The position numbers were made by a program, and so were the translations under genes. From Anniella stebbinsi (lineage: Eukaryota; Chordata; Lepidosauria; Squamata; Anniellidae): DNA of 64,000 bases. Below are positions 1 to 15,816 of this stretch, one piece after another; position 1 is the stretch's first letter, and each line of letters begins with the position of its first letter. The notes beneath the pieces are model-generated. The model was not told the origin of the DNA. It saw only the letters and a list, made by a program, of their open reading frames with translations, and did not search any database. The stretch is taken from contig JARDYH010000007.1 of assembly GCA_029215795.1 (NCBI GenBank), positions 93,883,263 to 93,947,262 of the forward strand, read 5' to 3'.

Positions 1-94
1 TGTTTGGCATTGCAGTTAGAAATTGCCCTTAGAATGGGAATCTGTTCAACCATCAAATTAATACTTCTAATTCCACACTCCTCTTTCTTTATAG
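1..94 (+). other. RBBP4: RBBP4 last intron, 3' end
   Basis: This is intronic sequence ending in a pyrimidine-rich tract and the acceptor AG at 93-94 (ctctttctttatag). The upstream coding exons of RBBP4 lie outside the window. Confidence 0.85.
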
Positions 95-160
95 GCGGAG
101 AACATATATAATGACGAAGATCCTGAAGGAAGTGTGGATCCAGAAGGGCAGGGGTCCTAA
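95..160 (+). CDS. RBBP4: RBBP4 (histone-binding WD40 protein RbAp48), terminal coding exon
   Basis: Only the last 21 codons plus the stop (158-160) are in the window. They read AENIYNDEDPEGSVDPEGQG and a final S. From memory this is the acidic C-terminal tail of vertebrate RBBP4, which follows the seventh WD40 blade. RBBP4 is a nuclear beta-propeller protein that binds histone H3/H4 as a subunit of CAF-1, NuRD, Sin3 and PRC2 complexes. The exon starts directly after the acceptor AG at 93-94; the codon for the preceding Met (of ...MAEN...) must end the previous exon, so the junction is phase 0. The short exon is conserved residue for residue as far as I can recall, so identity is nearly certain. 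The gene runs into the window from the left and converges on SYNC, the order I recall in human. Confidence 0.96.
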   Translation, partial: AENIYNDEDPEGSVDPEGQGS

Positions 161-1117
161 ATATTTGCCCCCCTTCCATCCTTGTTTTTTTCTCCTGTTG
201 TCCTCTCCCTGCATTGTTCTCCCAACTTTCCTAAGATTGTCAACACTGCTTTTTTGAGAGACAAATACACCATGCATTCAGCAGCCCATTTGTAGATACT
301 CTCCATCAGCCTTGCTTCTAATTGAAAAAGTGACCTGTTGCTGGTGAAATTTGAGGGCTTGGCTTGACATGAGCTAACATCATACAATGGCTTCCTGGTT
401 TGCCATTTTTCTCCTAAAATATTAGTTGGTTGAGCTGATGTACATACTATGCTGCCTCTGCTACAAGATTGTTTTTTCCCTTTATTTTTTTTAATACAAA
501 CTATGCCTGAATTGGTACAGTAAAATGGTGGTAAGATCTCAATGTTTTTATACTAGAGGGAATTTAAGAGTGGAGAGGATTCTCTTTTATTTTATTAATA
601 TTGATCCCTCAGATAAAAACTGTACAGGGCTTTAATAGACGTGGTTTCAGATGCAGATAAATTCAGTGCAAGGTAATCTATTATCCATTTCTAACTGCTG
701 TCAGTGATTAGAGTGATTCTATCTCCAGATAATGCCTGGTTTTTCTCACATAACACCTTGGTTCTTCCATCTTTTTTCTGATGGGGCAACTTAGGATGTG
801 GATATGATTATGGTGATAACCAATACATGCACATCACTTAGTTCTTTTGTGTTTTTCGAACTGTGTTCTCCTATTTCATTTCTGTGAATCGTTTTTGTGT
901 TTTAACTTGGGGACCACCAAGTTGTAAAAGGTGTCTGTTTCCCCTGAGAGATAGACCACAGAAGGCATGCCCAGCTACCTGGAATGCACACTGGCAGGTG
1001 GTATACATAACAAAGAATGATATAAGTGTGAGTGACATCACTTTCCCCTTATATCAACACATCTCCTGTGTGGGTGAACTGTTCCACCATGAAGCTCAAC
1101 AAAAGTGCTTCTGATGA

Positions 1118-1123
1118 AATAAA
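1118..1123 (+). terminator. Candidate poly(A) signal for RBBP4
   Basis: An AATAAA hexamer on the plus strand about 960 bases after the RBBP4 stop codon. It is one of several in the area (another at about 2704), so its use is a guess. Confidence 0.3.
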
Positions 1124-1158
1124 TTTGATTTTCTATGTAGGTTGTGATTTGTCTCTTT

Positions 1159-1178
1159 CCCCCCCCCCCCCCCCCCCC
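1159..1178 (+). repeat. poly(C) tract, 20 bases
   Basis: An uninterrupted run of 20 C on the plus strand in the presumed RBBP4 3' UTR. Similar but shorter C or G runs recur through the window. Confidence 0.9.
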
Positions 1179-1235
1179 ATTAACTGAAATCTTGAGTTTT
1201 CTGGAACCAAAATGAATGTTTAACTGTTTGGCTTC

Positions 1236-1558
1236 CAAATTCCTAATGAAGTGCAACGCTGGAGTAAGGAACAGGCAGATACATTACAAGGGGAAGTCTT
1301 GAAATATGCAGAGAGCTCTTTGCCACTGGCAGTAAAAGATTGAGGGATCTGAAAGCTCAAGCAGAAGTTGTAACAAAAAGCAACAAATACATGCTGCTGG
1401 CTGGGTCTTGGGGGTACTAATACAGACAGGCGGTTGAGAATTGCATTAGAGATGCCTCTTGCAAGACCTATTTTGAGGTGTGCACTATAGAATCTCAGCA
1501 TGAGCCAAGAAAAAAACATAAAGAGCTCTTTTTTCATTACAGTGAAAAGCTTGATGGG
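1236..1558 (+). pseudogene. Unidentified coding-like block with two disruptions
   Basis: The plus strand reads like protein in two frames. The first frame (1236-1340) gives charged helical sequence beginning QIPNEVQRWSKEQAD and meets TGA at 1341. The frame starting at 1334 continues the same style (KRLRDLKAQAEVVTKSN), is interrupted by one TAA at 1418, and runs on through YRQAVENCIRDASCKTYFEV to HYSEKLDG. It ends at a near-consensus donor (GGG|GTAAGT at 1559). I do not recognise the protein. One frameshift plus one nonsense codon points to a decayed gene or retrocopy lying in the RBBP4/SYNC 3' zone. Chance is possible, since no conserved family was identified. Confidence 0.3.
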
Positions 1559-1955
1559 GTAAGTACCCTGTAGCTAGCACTTGCTGTCTGCAAATTTGTT
1601 GCTGTCTTCCTTGCACTGCTTTTGGGCAGGGCTTGAATTAGATTGTAATGGCAACTAGGCGCAAGCAACATGCCTCCCAACCACTCATAGCTTTGCTTTG
1701 ATTCTGGTTAGCCATTGGGTTAAAACTCTGGGTTTTTTCTTCCTGAACAACCCAGGTATGTCATGTTTTGTAAACCGGAATCAAAATGGAAGCGGCAAGT
1801 GGTCCATGCCTCACTATCAACAACATTTTAACCACTGACTTGTGTTGTATTTTGTAGTGCCTCTATCCCATATACAGAGAGCAACTCTGGAAGCTCATTA
1901 ACATGAAACTGTAGAAAGCCCTTTCTTATTTGCAGAACAGGCATTCCATGCAGCC

Positions 1956-1961
1956 TTTATT
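1956..1961 (-). terminator. Candidate poly(A) signal for SYNC
   Basis: TTTATT on the plus strand is AATAAA on the minus strand, about 520 bases beyond the SYNC stop at 2481. This would give a plausible 3' UTR length. Other minus-strand AATAAA hexamers occur near 580-600. Confidence 0.35.
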
Positions 1962-2480
1962 GGGATGGAGGATAGGGGAAGGGAAGACAGACCTGATTCT
2001 AGCGGTCTGTGTTGAGAAGTGGGGGCTATATTGGCCTGTAGTTCTTAATTGGGTTTTAATTCACTTTAACCCTGTTGCTACTCTATAAACAATTATTCCT
2101 ACTTGAAAAGTTACCTTAAAATGCTCTGTGCACACATGTATAAAAATTTAATTAGAATGTAACTTCAGTTTCTATCCATAACATGTCAAAATTACAAACA
2201 GATGTCTTAAAAGTACCTTATAGTCCTGTTCTTGGGTTTTATACGGAAGAGCATTAAAACAAATGTGCTGTATACAATCTTTTAGCTATAGAATTGTCCA
2301 TAATGCATATCTGGTGTTCTGTTGATGTGATGTCTGTCCAGTGTAACTACCAGATTTCAGAAGATCTTTTGCAACTCCATAATGATGTAAACTGTCATCT
2401 TAAAAGTCTGGCCCATTGGCTACTAGTTGTAGTTAGATGGAGAGAAAGGGAAAGGACGTCCATGCTTCTGAATCCATGAT

Positions 2481-2541
2481 TCAATCTTGGTCTTGTTTGG
2501 CTTCTGACTTGCAGAGTTGTCCATAGATTTCTAAGCAGTCT
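2481..2541 (-). CDS. SYNC: SYNC terminal coding exon (inferred)
   Basis: On the minus strand the acceptor cctcacag is followed by an exon whose first base (2541) completes the Lys codon split at the end of the previous exon. It then encodes 19 residues, DCLEIYGQLCKSEAKQDQD, and a TGA at 2483-2481. Joined to the preceding exon it gives IYKDCLEIYG. This falls where intermediate-filament rods end (the TYRKLLEGE position) and where human syncoilin reads STYKAML, as I recall it. The splice phase fits exactly, and the donor-acceptor distance (about 560 bases) is reasonable. The tail sequence is not obviously conserved with mammals, so confidence is moderate. Confidence 0.65.
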
Positions 2542-7615
<5,074 letters not shown>

Positions 7616-8697
7616 CTAGCACAGTCAGGCTCAGGGAGCAGGTACGTCACCCCTGTGCCAAGTAAATGCTGTGACGTTGCAGTACAAGCTGGGTATGCAG
7701 AGATGGACTTAAACCAGGGCACACTATTCAGTAACAGAAGAAAGTTTGTTAGGAAGGCAGAATCACGTGGCATTTCTGACATTAAAGAAAATATATTTCT
7801 AAAAAGATCTCTTACTCCCACCAGCTGTGATTTGCTTTGAGTTACAGAGTTTTAGTCCCTTTTTTCCAAAACAGCTAGTGGCTGGGAGGGAGGCGGCTGA
7901 CTGCCATTACACCCAAGCATGGCAGAGGCAAGAAGAACAAGGTTTGCTCCAGAGAATTCCCACCTGGACACGGTCTGAACCCACCAGGTTCCCTCCCCCT
8001 CTCTGATAGGGAAAAATCCTCTTTTGAGACTTGAGCCAGTGATTGTATTACTTGGCAAGCCCTGCGCAAAGCCAATCTAGGCAGGGTCAGGCAAGCATGA
8101 TGTCATCCTAGAAGCAGCAAGACAATTAACATTTCAAATTGGAGGAGGGGAGTGGAGTGATCAAGAAAAGGAACACAGACTCATGTGTAGAGAATCCATG
8201 AAACACCTCCCAACAAGGACTGGTAGGGGGTGGGGGAAGAGTAACACGTTGGCTAAAATGTGCTCCACTGCCAGCTTTGGTTCACTCTTAAAGTGAGGTT
8301 TCAGGCCTTTCCAAAAATAAAAATGAAGGATTAGGCTGATTTCTAAAGTCTACATGAGTCGTGTTCTTCACAGGCATATGTGATTCCTGCAGCAAAACAC
8401 CAGTGGATGGCTATAGAGATTTAGGGTGCTACCTGTCAGCAGCTGCTGCTAGAATAGACCCAATCCACCGGAATGCCAGGCAGTCTCTGGAGAGTAGGCA
8501 TGAGAACACAAGTAACAGCCTATACCTTATGTTATCCCTTAGTAATCTGTTCTTGTGCATCAACGTACAGGACGCTTCCAAACGAGGCTTTTATGGCACC
8601 ATTACCCTAACTCTTTTATTTTTTAATTGTATTTTATTAGTTTAGATGAAACAATACAAATAAACAACAGTTCTCACCCCCCCGCCCCCGAAGAGAG

Positions 8698-9290
8698 TAA
8701 TAATAATAATAATAATAATAACGATTTATTTCTTACCCGCCTCTCCATCTAGATCGAGGCGGGGAACAACAGCATGATAAAATACATAAAACTAATTAAA
8801 ACATGACAAATATTATTAAAACTGCATTAAAACATCCTAAAACATCATTAAAACATCCTAAAACATCCTAAAAACATTCTAAAAATTACACTGGATATGC
8901 CTGCCGGAAGAGAACAGTCTTTATAGCTTTCTTAAATTCTAAAAGACTGTTAAGTTGACGAGTCTCCTCCGGCAGGTCATTCCACAGTCTGGGAGCGGCA
9001 GAAGAGAAGGTCCTCTGGGTAACAGTTGTCAGCCTAGTCTTGGCCGACCGCAGTAAGTTCTTCCCAGAGGACCTGAGCATGCGGGGCGGATTGTACGGGA
9101 GAAGGCGATCCCGCAGGTAACCTGGACCCAAACCATGTAGGGCTTTAAAGGTAATGACCAACACTTTATACTTCGCCCGGAAACTAATTGGCAGCCAGTG
9201 GAGCGATTTTAAAGCTGGCGTAATATGGTCACTCCTAGATGTACCGGTGACCAACCTGGCTGCCATATTTTGAACTAGTACCACTGAAAA
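8698..9290 (-). mobile_element. L2-like LINE, 3' end with C-terminal RT-ORF fragment
   Basis: On the minus strand an open stretch (9314-8886) encodes VQNMAARLVTGTSRSDHITP, SLHWLPISFRAKYKVL, FKALHGLGPGYL and APRLWNDLPEE. This is the region beyond the RT domain typical of L2/CR1-clade non-LTR retrotransposons. It is 5'-truncated. After the stop come an untranslated tail (aacatcctaaaac repeats) and a microsatellite: the plus strand starts with (TAA)n at 8699-8720 followed by cgatttatt. The element at 28533-29203 is the same family, with the same ATT tail and the shared gcctcgatc/gaggcggg tail motif. It is inactive. Confidence 0.85.
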
Positions 9291-9439
9291 ATATGGATAG
9301 CACGGACAAAACAAAGTTTACAGTAGCAAAAAAAAAAAAATCTTTCACCAGTATTTATTTATTTATTAAATAAAATTTCATCAGTTAAATAAAAGTAGAT
9401 ATCCATGTTCCTGAGTAACCACATAAGAAATAAAATTAA

Positions 9440-9850
9440 ACCAAGTTATATAAAAAGTGGTGGTGGTTGTGTTGCTTCTTTGGTTGCTGGTTTCATTTGT
9501 TAATTTGCCCATTAGAGCGAAGTCCCAAATACTTCTCCATCCAGGGATCTCCAGCATTTGGCTATAGTGAGCCTTGCCACTGTCATCAGGTGAGTTATGA
9601 GGCCCTTTTGGGTAAGATCTAGTGCTGGCCCATCATATATTAATAGGGCAATTTTAGGATTGAGTGGAATAGCTTGGTTATGGATGAGTTCAACCTCATG
9701 AAAGATCCCCCCCCCCCGAGAATACAGAGACTAATGGGCAATCCCACCACATATGGAAGAACCAATGACCCTATCTCTTCCATGGAATTCTACAAGGAAT
9801 CCAGAGGATGTCTTCTACTCTTGTATTTCTAACTTGTTCTTCTATCTTTT
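9440..9850 (-). mobile_element. L1-like LINE fragment, ORF2 C-terminus
   Basis: Translating the minus strand around 9740-9500 gives MWWDCPLV, then (after a C-run interruption) IPLNPKIALLIYDG and LMTVARLTIAKCW. I recall this pattern, WDCP...PLNPK.ALL...AARI.IA..WK, as the C-terminal cysteine region of vertebrate L1 ORF2. No long ORF survives, and a C/G homopolymer at about 9708-9717 breaks the frame. It is an old 3' fragment in the SYNC intron. Confidence 0.65.
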
Positions 9851-12318
9851 AACACAGAAATCCCATTAAGGAGAAAGAGATGAAGCAGCTGCACAATACC
9901 TTGTGATTGCCAGTGCCATAAGCCCTCCCTCTGGAAGCACCCAGACTCCACACCAGTACCTGTCCTTGGTAAATCAATGTCCCTGTGTTTTGCTTTAGGC
10001 CCTAAAGCCCCTGCCTTACAACCATTCAAAGCTTCAGGCCTCTAAATTGCAATTGCCTCCTAAAATATTACATGCATGGGACTGTCAAATGCATAAACAT
10101 TTTGCACATTTGCAAGGAACTCAAGTTGGAGTCTTACCTCTCTGATGAGCCATTTCCCTTTCTCCTTTGATGTGGGAGAGGAATGCAAAAGTCTTTGCCT
10201 TTTTTCTTCAGTAGCTAGTTTTGCAACTCGGGGAACTTTGAGACAAGGGTTTTATTGTGAAATCACCCTGCCTCAAACACGGAATTTTACGGGGCTCCAG
10301 ACGTCATCTTCCATTTGTAAACTTCCTGCGTATTCCCACTGCTTTGCCCGCCTTTTTTCTTACCACAGAAAATCAATTAAGAAAAGAACGACGGGCTATA
10401 GCTGCACAATCATACCTTTGGACTGATAGCAGCACCAGGGCTCCCTGTCCAGAAGCACCCAAAGATGCAGCCTGCTAGTGCTTAGTCTTCATGCGACTGG
10501 AGGTTTTTCTCACTTCCTACAGCAGGCCTCCCTGGAGAGGAAGGAACCGTAATTGCGCACTTGTCAGCCAGATTGCACAGTGGCTTTTCACCCTCGAATG
10601 CAATGGCAATGGAGGCTCTGCTGCACCGGCACTTTCTCCTTCCTGCTCCCCCCTCCCTTTTCTGCCTGCTGAGCTGTTATCCACTGGGTGGCAAATGAGG
10701 TGCAGCACAGCCCTTCCTTCCCTCCTGAACAGCTGGTAGGCGGCAGGGGACCCAGAAGGCTGGATGGAATCCAGCTGTGGGCCAGGGAGGCCCCAACCTT
10801 GCTTTAGCAAATGCCTCAGTAAAAACAACAACAACGGTGAGCTGCTAGAGCTGCCATTCCTCAGGGTCCAAAGTCACTAGAAGTTGATTCTCTTGAGTAG
10901 GATGGCAGCGAATGCCTGTGTTCATGAGCACGCAGGTATGTAAATGTGTGTGCATGGACGCTAAGGAACCATACAAGACATAGCCTGCCATTTCACGTGC
11001 TGCAGCTCTTGAAATATATCTTTGAAGTGCTGATAATAGTAAAGCATACAGAAGGTAGAGTAGACCCTTGTGGGGACACCCTAGTCACAGATCCTGGGTA
11101 TGAGATGATAGTCCCATTTTCAGAGGTGACCTGTTGGACAGCATTCATTCCCACGGCTCCTCCAGGAACTTAAGTGCAGCTCATCCAGGTTCTGGTTGGC
11201 TAAAGCCGAGACACGGCTGGAGCTCCTGTTTGCTTTTCCATTAAAGCAACAGGACTTTGATGCCACAGTCTGTGAGGTGCCATAAACGACCATCTTACGA
11301 CCTCCCAGTGGTTTTTTATCCAAAGGGGACAGAGATCCCGGAAGAGGTCCTGGCTTGTGATCGCACTGCCTCTGCTGACCTGGGAAGTGAGCTGCACTAC
11401 ATGTTCCACCTATAGCTCAAGCCCAGTTTGTTTGAATATGGGAAAATGGCCAATAGTCAACACTTATCTTTTCTGCTGTGCTTCACATCCATTATCTTTC
11501 TAGGTAGCCAAAACTTGCAGGTGGCCTTGCTGGTGCTTCAGAAAAAACCCAACCAACCCAGAATCGACAGTTGCATAAAACATTTATCAGGACTAGCTTG
11601 AAACATCTCAAAGGTTCCTTTTAGTCGGTCCTGACAAAGCATCGTGCCATTGTTGCTTCTGCAAAGCTGGTCGATATTATTATCTCTATGTTGCAGATAC
11701 CAAGCTCTAAACTAGACATGATCAGATCTGCTTTTTTACCCCTTTTTTCCTTTTAAACATTAAGTTTAACAGCAGCTGTTTGGGGTAAATCGCATGAGAT
11801 GCTTTCATTGGGAAATCAGCATGGCGACTAAGGTGAAAACTCCCTCTCCTCCAGCATCACAGTCCCCACCACACTGAGCAACTCAGTAGCTGCTCTCGGA
11901 AACTGCTTAAAAAAAAATAGCAGAAGAGTTGATCATGGATTGTTTGGCCCAGAGAGAGAGAGAGAGCATGAGTTGCTTCTAGGCATGTCCAGGGCAGCTT
12001 CTAGATGGAGGGCTCCTAGTGCTACCCACTCCAAAGGCTTTGTGCAGCTGCTATTCAGTATTTTCTTCCTTCCATGGTAAGAAAAAAGACAAAAGAGGTG
12101 GTAGGGAAACACGGAAGAGTTACAAGCGGGAAGGGTCGTTGTCTGGACCCCATGCAAAAGCATGTGAATGACAAGAGGCAATTGCACAACAAAAGCCTCA
12201 TCTAGAAGCCCCACAGATATGAACCAGGTCCTTCCTCTTTTGTAATTCAGGCACCCACTCTGTGCCCACCTTAAAAGAAAGGAACAGCTCCTTCTTGAGG
12301 CAATGGAAACCAGCACAG

Positions 12319-12425
12319 CCTTCCCCAACCTGGGGCCCTCGAGATGTGTTGGACTAGAACCCCCATCATCCCCCAGCCATGCTGGGAGTTGTAGTCCAGT
12401 GCATCTGGAGGGCACCAGGCTGGAG
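12319..12425. repeat. Palindromic MITE-like repeat (CCAACCTGG / TTGGACTACAACTCCCA family)
   Basis: About 105 bases that fold back on themselves. The left arm is ttccccaacctggggccctc, then gagatgtgttggac and accccca. The right arm is gggagttgtagtcca, gcatctggagggcaccagg. I see the same palindrome about nine more times, e.g. 34575-34671, 36600-36705, 41421-41520, 44109-44235, 44570-44695. It has no coding capacity and looks like a non-autonomous DNA transposon family. Confidence 0.75.
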
Positions 12426-13127
12426 GAGACTATTTTAGCAGTTGTTTTGAGACTGGAATCTTAATTTAAACTGATAAAAGGCATTAACAGTTGCATAGAA
12501 TGCGTATCATCCTCCCCCGCCAACATTCTTGCACGTAAGGGCTACAATCCTACACAAAGTTAAGTGTGGTTAATACATTTGGCTGAATACATTTTGGTAC
12601 CTGAAGCATGAATCAAAATCTGCTCCCAATCTTGGCATTAAAAATGTTTTGTTTTGTTTTTAAAAAGCCCCATTACTTGGCGTCTGCTAGCTGGCCTGAT
12701 TGTCTCACTCTGCCCAATTATGGCGTAACCCTGCACTTACTCCCATGGATTTAAGGCTGTGTTGGACTGTAGCTCTTTCTCACGTGTGTAGCCTTCCTTC
12801 CTTCAGTTTTCTCTCCTTTTCCATTCAGCTTCTGTCCAAGTCCCCACTAAGGGTGCCTCCAGGTGAGGTCTTGATGACACTGCCACCCTGCCTCGCTCAC
12901 AGAATTTTATGCGGGGGTCTAGATGATAATGTCTTCCATTCGTGCTTCCTTTTTGCTTCTGCCGTCTTTTCTTGAAGGAGGAGAAGACGGAACAGCAGCA
13001 CAACAGCTTCTAATTGGTAACTCGTCTGGAAGCACGCATTGCGTAAAGAAATATGACTGCAACGATCTGTATTTTCCGCTGCTTATTCCTTCCTACGTTT
13101 CCCTTTCACTGTTCTTTCTAATACATT

Positions 13128-13215
13128 TTTGTCTAGATTGTAACCTCTACAGGGCAGAGACCTGATCCCCTATTCCTTGTAAAATGCCATGCACATGGAT
13201 GCTGATAAATAAAGT
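13128..13215 (+). repeat. Retroposon 3' end, same type as 5775-5890
   Basis: It reads ctagattgtaacctctacag, ggcagagacctgat, and ends gctgataaataaag. Like the copy in the neighbouring intron, it matches the widespread GATTGTAA...GGCAGGGAC...ATAAATAAA terminal motif. Family not assigned. Confidence 0.5.
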
Positions 13216-14998
13216 ATGTATTGGTATGTTCTAAGAAGAGATTTGGGTGGTGGAAGGAACCCAGATAGAACCACACAGTTTGGAGTAGCCAGACAAAATA
13301 AACGTTTTTTAAAATGTATTTAATAGCCTTGACAAATGGGGGGGAAATGAACTGAAGGGTCCCCCCCCCCCTGCACCAGCGTAAGTAGCAAGAGTCAGTT
13401 AGGGTGAATTTATGTTGCTTGAAGTCACAGATAGTTGACTTCATCTTTTTTAAAAACTGAAAATGCATCTTCTTTTTTTAACTGAAAATGCTGACACAAC
13501 CTCAGATGTAGAGAACACAGTGCCCAAATGAATCTCTGTGCCTGTGCTGCAAGATGGCAGGGGGATGGATTAAAATATCACAGCAGGCAAAAAAATAAAA
13601 TAAAAAAGGTACTGAGGGAGTCCGGTTTCCAAGCCAGTATTGTAGAGTCATCCCCGAACGAAGAGGGTGTGCCTGTGAGCGGCAGCTGTTGTGGCTGAGG
13701 TGGCCTATGCTCAGCACCATGCTTGATTCTGGACGGATGGATGGGCTGCTTGAGTGACAGAGAAGGGGCGCTAAAGTTGCCCTGCTTGAGGAGGGGGAGG
13801 CTCAGAAAACCTTTAAAGAAGCAAATATTCTGGGATAGAACAGCTGCAGCAGAATGAGGAGAGCTGAAACCACACCCAGTTGCCAGCAGTACTTTGAAAG
13901 GTCAGTAAGTTACCTGTGGTTGAACCAGAGCTCCATCTGAATTATTACTGTTCTTCTGATCAGCCTGAGTTGGGAAAATCAATTGCCTCCCCAATGCCCC
14001 CCCCAAAGCATTCCCTTTGTCTTCACAGGGGAAGGAGAGCAAAGAGCCCTGAGGATGCCAGAGTAGGAAACGTTAGTATGATCTGTGTGACATCTTCCAC
14101 CAGGCTTTCATCCTGTACAAGCCCCACTGAAATTTCAATGAGGCTTGCGCAGGAGAACTTCCTGCTGGGTAGTGCCTCCTATTAGGGGCGGGGCGGGGCG
14201 GGGGGAGAAAATGCCATTTGGATTTTTCTTCGTTAGCTGCGAGCACCCCCTGAGTGCATTTTCAGAGATAAACCTTCCCTTTTCCCAAATAAGGCATTTT
14301 CCCCTTTTTGCAAAGATCACAGCCTTCACTTGCAAGCCCGCTCTTTCCTAACAGTTGGACGCGAAACGCTTGCAAAGGTGAAGGCTGTGGTGCAAAGTCC
14401 TCTCGTTTCAACTTCTGAATTAGGACCGAATTGCTGCCACCGGTAATCTCTCTCTCACAGCGGAGGGAGTTCTTCTTCCTAGACCCCACGAGTCGAGGGT
14501 CACGCTTTCCAAGGCGGCTTCGCACGGCCCCTGCCTGCTTCCCCCATAGCAATGCAAAGATCGCATCATGCGCCCAGCCTGGAATTCCCGGCTTAGACAA
14601 AGGCACTCTCCACCCGCCACCCCCCGCATCCCAAAACACAGATGCCGCCTGGCGAGACTGGGGAAAGGATAAGATTCCTTCCTTTTTCCAAGGCGGCCTG
14701 CACTGGCCACGCGTCTGGCAAGCCACGGGCCTCCCCTCCCCAACAAACCTGATGCCTCGTGGAGCTTTTGAATCTGAATCGAGGTATTACTGGGGGGGGG
14801 GGGGCGTTGGGGAGAGACACCCCACCCGAACCCAATATTTCCCCAAAGTTACTCTTGGAGGTAGTGGGGCACCCCGACTCCGGCTCCTCCACCTCTGCTT
14901 TGAAGTTCGGAGGACCTCCGTCCCGCCCCCCAGCCGAGAAAAGCGAAGCCACCATGCCCGAGGCGCGGCGGCGGCGGCGGCAGCTCCGCTCTCCTTAC

Positions 14999-15110
14999 CT
15001 CGCTCCCCAGGAACTCGCTCCTCGTGCCCTGGGCTGGTCCGGGACTCTGCATGGGTGGGGGGTGCTTGGCGTTATTAATAAACAGGGCAGGGAAGCGGAG
15101 CCCCCCCTCT
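14999..15110 (-). other. SYNC: SYNC first exon, mostly 5' UTR (inferred)
   Basis: The 3' boundary is the donor GCGAG|GTAAGG on the minus strand (14999/14998). The 5' boundary is unknown and 15110 is arbitrary. An ATG at 15052-15050 (MQSPGPAQG...) is open to the donor. If spliced to the acceptor at 7566 it is out of frame with the syncoilin start, and it would end at a TAG inside the large exon, forming an overlapping upstream ORF of about 41 codons. No transcript evidence is available. Confidence 0.45.
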
Positions 15111-15240
15111 CGGGCTGCCCCCACCACCGGTCTCTCTGGAATCAGCTGCGATGCCCGCGGGGAGGCTGACACCGGATCCCTGCCTGTGGAGTGAGGGGGA
15201 GGCGGGGGAAATGCGGGAGGGAGGGCGGCTGGCGGGCGGG

Positions 15241-15263
15241 CAGGCAGGCAGGCAGGCAGGCAG
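15241..15263 (+). repeat. (GGCA)n microsatellite
   Basis: A short tandem array of the tetranucleotide GGCA next to the CpG island. The same motif is expanded at 47603-47641. Confidence 0.9.
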
Positions 15264-15474
15264 GGTCCCTCAGCCGGCGTGCCAGGGCTGAGGCAGAGCG
15301 GCTGGCACTCGGCTGCGTCTAGGCTGCCAGGTCAGGGGGAGCGGGAAGGAGGGGCCTGGCACGGCCTCCTCTCGCACCCCCCCGCTCCTTTCGCCAGCCC
15401 CCTTCCTTTTGTGAGAATGCTGAAAACCTCAGAGAGAGAGAGAGACCCGTGAACGCGGAGAGTCTGGGCTCCTT

Positions 15475-15816
15475 GGGTGCCTCTACAAGAGAGGTTTAAT
15501 GCTCTTTGAAGGCTTATTATAAATTTTACCTCTACAAGAACGGAGCGCAAAACGGGCGTAGAGGCGCGTTATCTCCCGGATTATGCGCATTATCGAATGC
15601 GCGTTAAATCGCGAGTTTTATTTTGCTCCGGCCGTTAAAGCGCATTTTCCCCGTGTGAACAAGTGATTATGCGCATTAACTTCTTGTAAAGCGCTTTTTG
15701 GACATCAATTAATGCGCTTCGCCGCCTCTCGCCGCCTCCCGTGCAGAGGGATTAGGAGTAAATGCGCGTCTGCGATCATGCGCATAATCGCCGAACCGGG
15801 CGCATCCACCGGTGCC
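15475..15816 (+). mobile_element. PIF/Harbinger-like MITE, GCGCAT-rich family, copy 1
   Basis: It begins ggtgcctctacaagagagg and carries the family core: attatgcgcattatcgaatg, cgcgttaaa, gagttttattttgctccggc, cgttaaagcgcatttt, gtgaacaag. It ends with catgcgcataatcgccgaac. The right terminus is degraded (cgcatccaccggtgcc). It is non-coding and dense in CpG, sitting right beside the SYNC CpG island. Other copies are at 31444-31798, 38212-38565 and 58679-59034. Confidence 0.75.

Larger units (their letters stand above)
161..2480. other. Convergent 3' UTR zone of RBBP4 (+) and SYNC (-)
   Basis: These 2.3 kb lie between the RBBP4 stop (160) and the SYNC stop (2481), two genes pointing at each other, so the stretch should hold both 3' UTRs. 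It is AT-rich without a clear repeat apart from a 20-base C run at 1159-1178. Candidate poly(A) hexamers exist on both strands and are listed separately. A coding-like block on the plus strand (1236-1558) is also listed. Where each transcript ends cannot be fixed from sequence alone. Confidence 0.6.
14380..15470. promoter_or_regulatory. SYNC: CpG island, presumed SYNC promoter
   Basis: This kilobase is strikingly richer in G+C and CpG than its surroundings, with GGCGGGG boxes (14188-14203), a (GCG)n run (14961-14980), a 12-base G run near 14792 and (GGCA)n at 15241-15263. It lies upstream of the SYNC coding exons on the minus strand and contains a minus-strand splice donor (GAG|GTAAGG at 14999/14998). 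A bidirectional promoter, or a start for KIAA1522, cannot be excluded. Its right edge meets a CpG-dense transposon (15475-15816), so part of the apparent island further right is repeat. Confidence 0.6.

Noticed and set aside
14431..15169. Plus-strand ORFs in the CpG island, one with a Kozak-like GCCACCATG at 14954
   Set aside because: Open frames are expected in GC-rich DNA. The translation is Arg/Pro-rich low complexity, and the only clear splice donor there is on the opposite strand.
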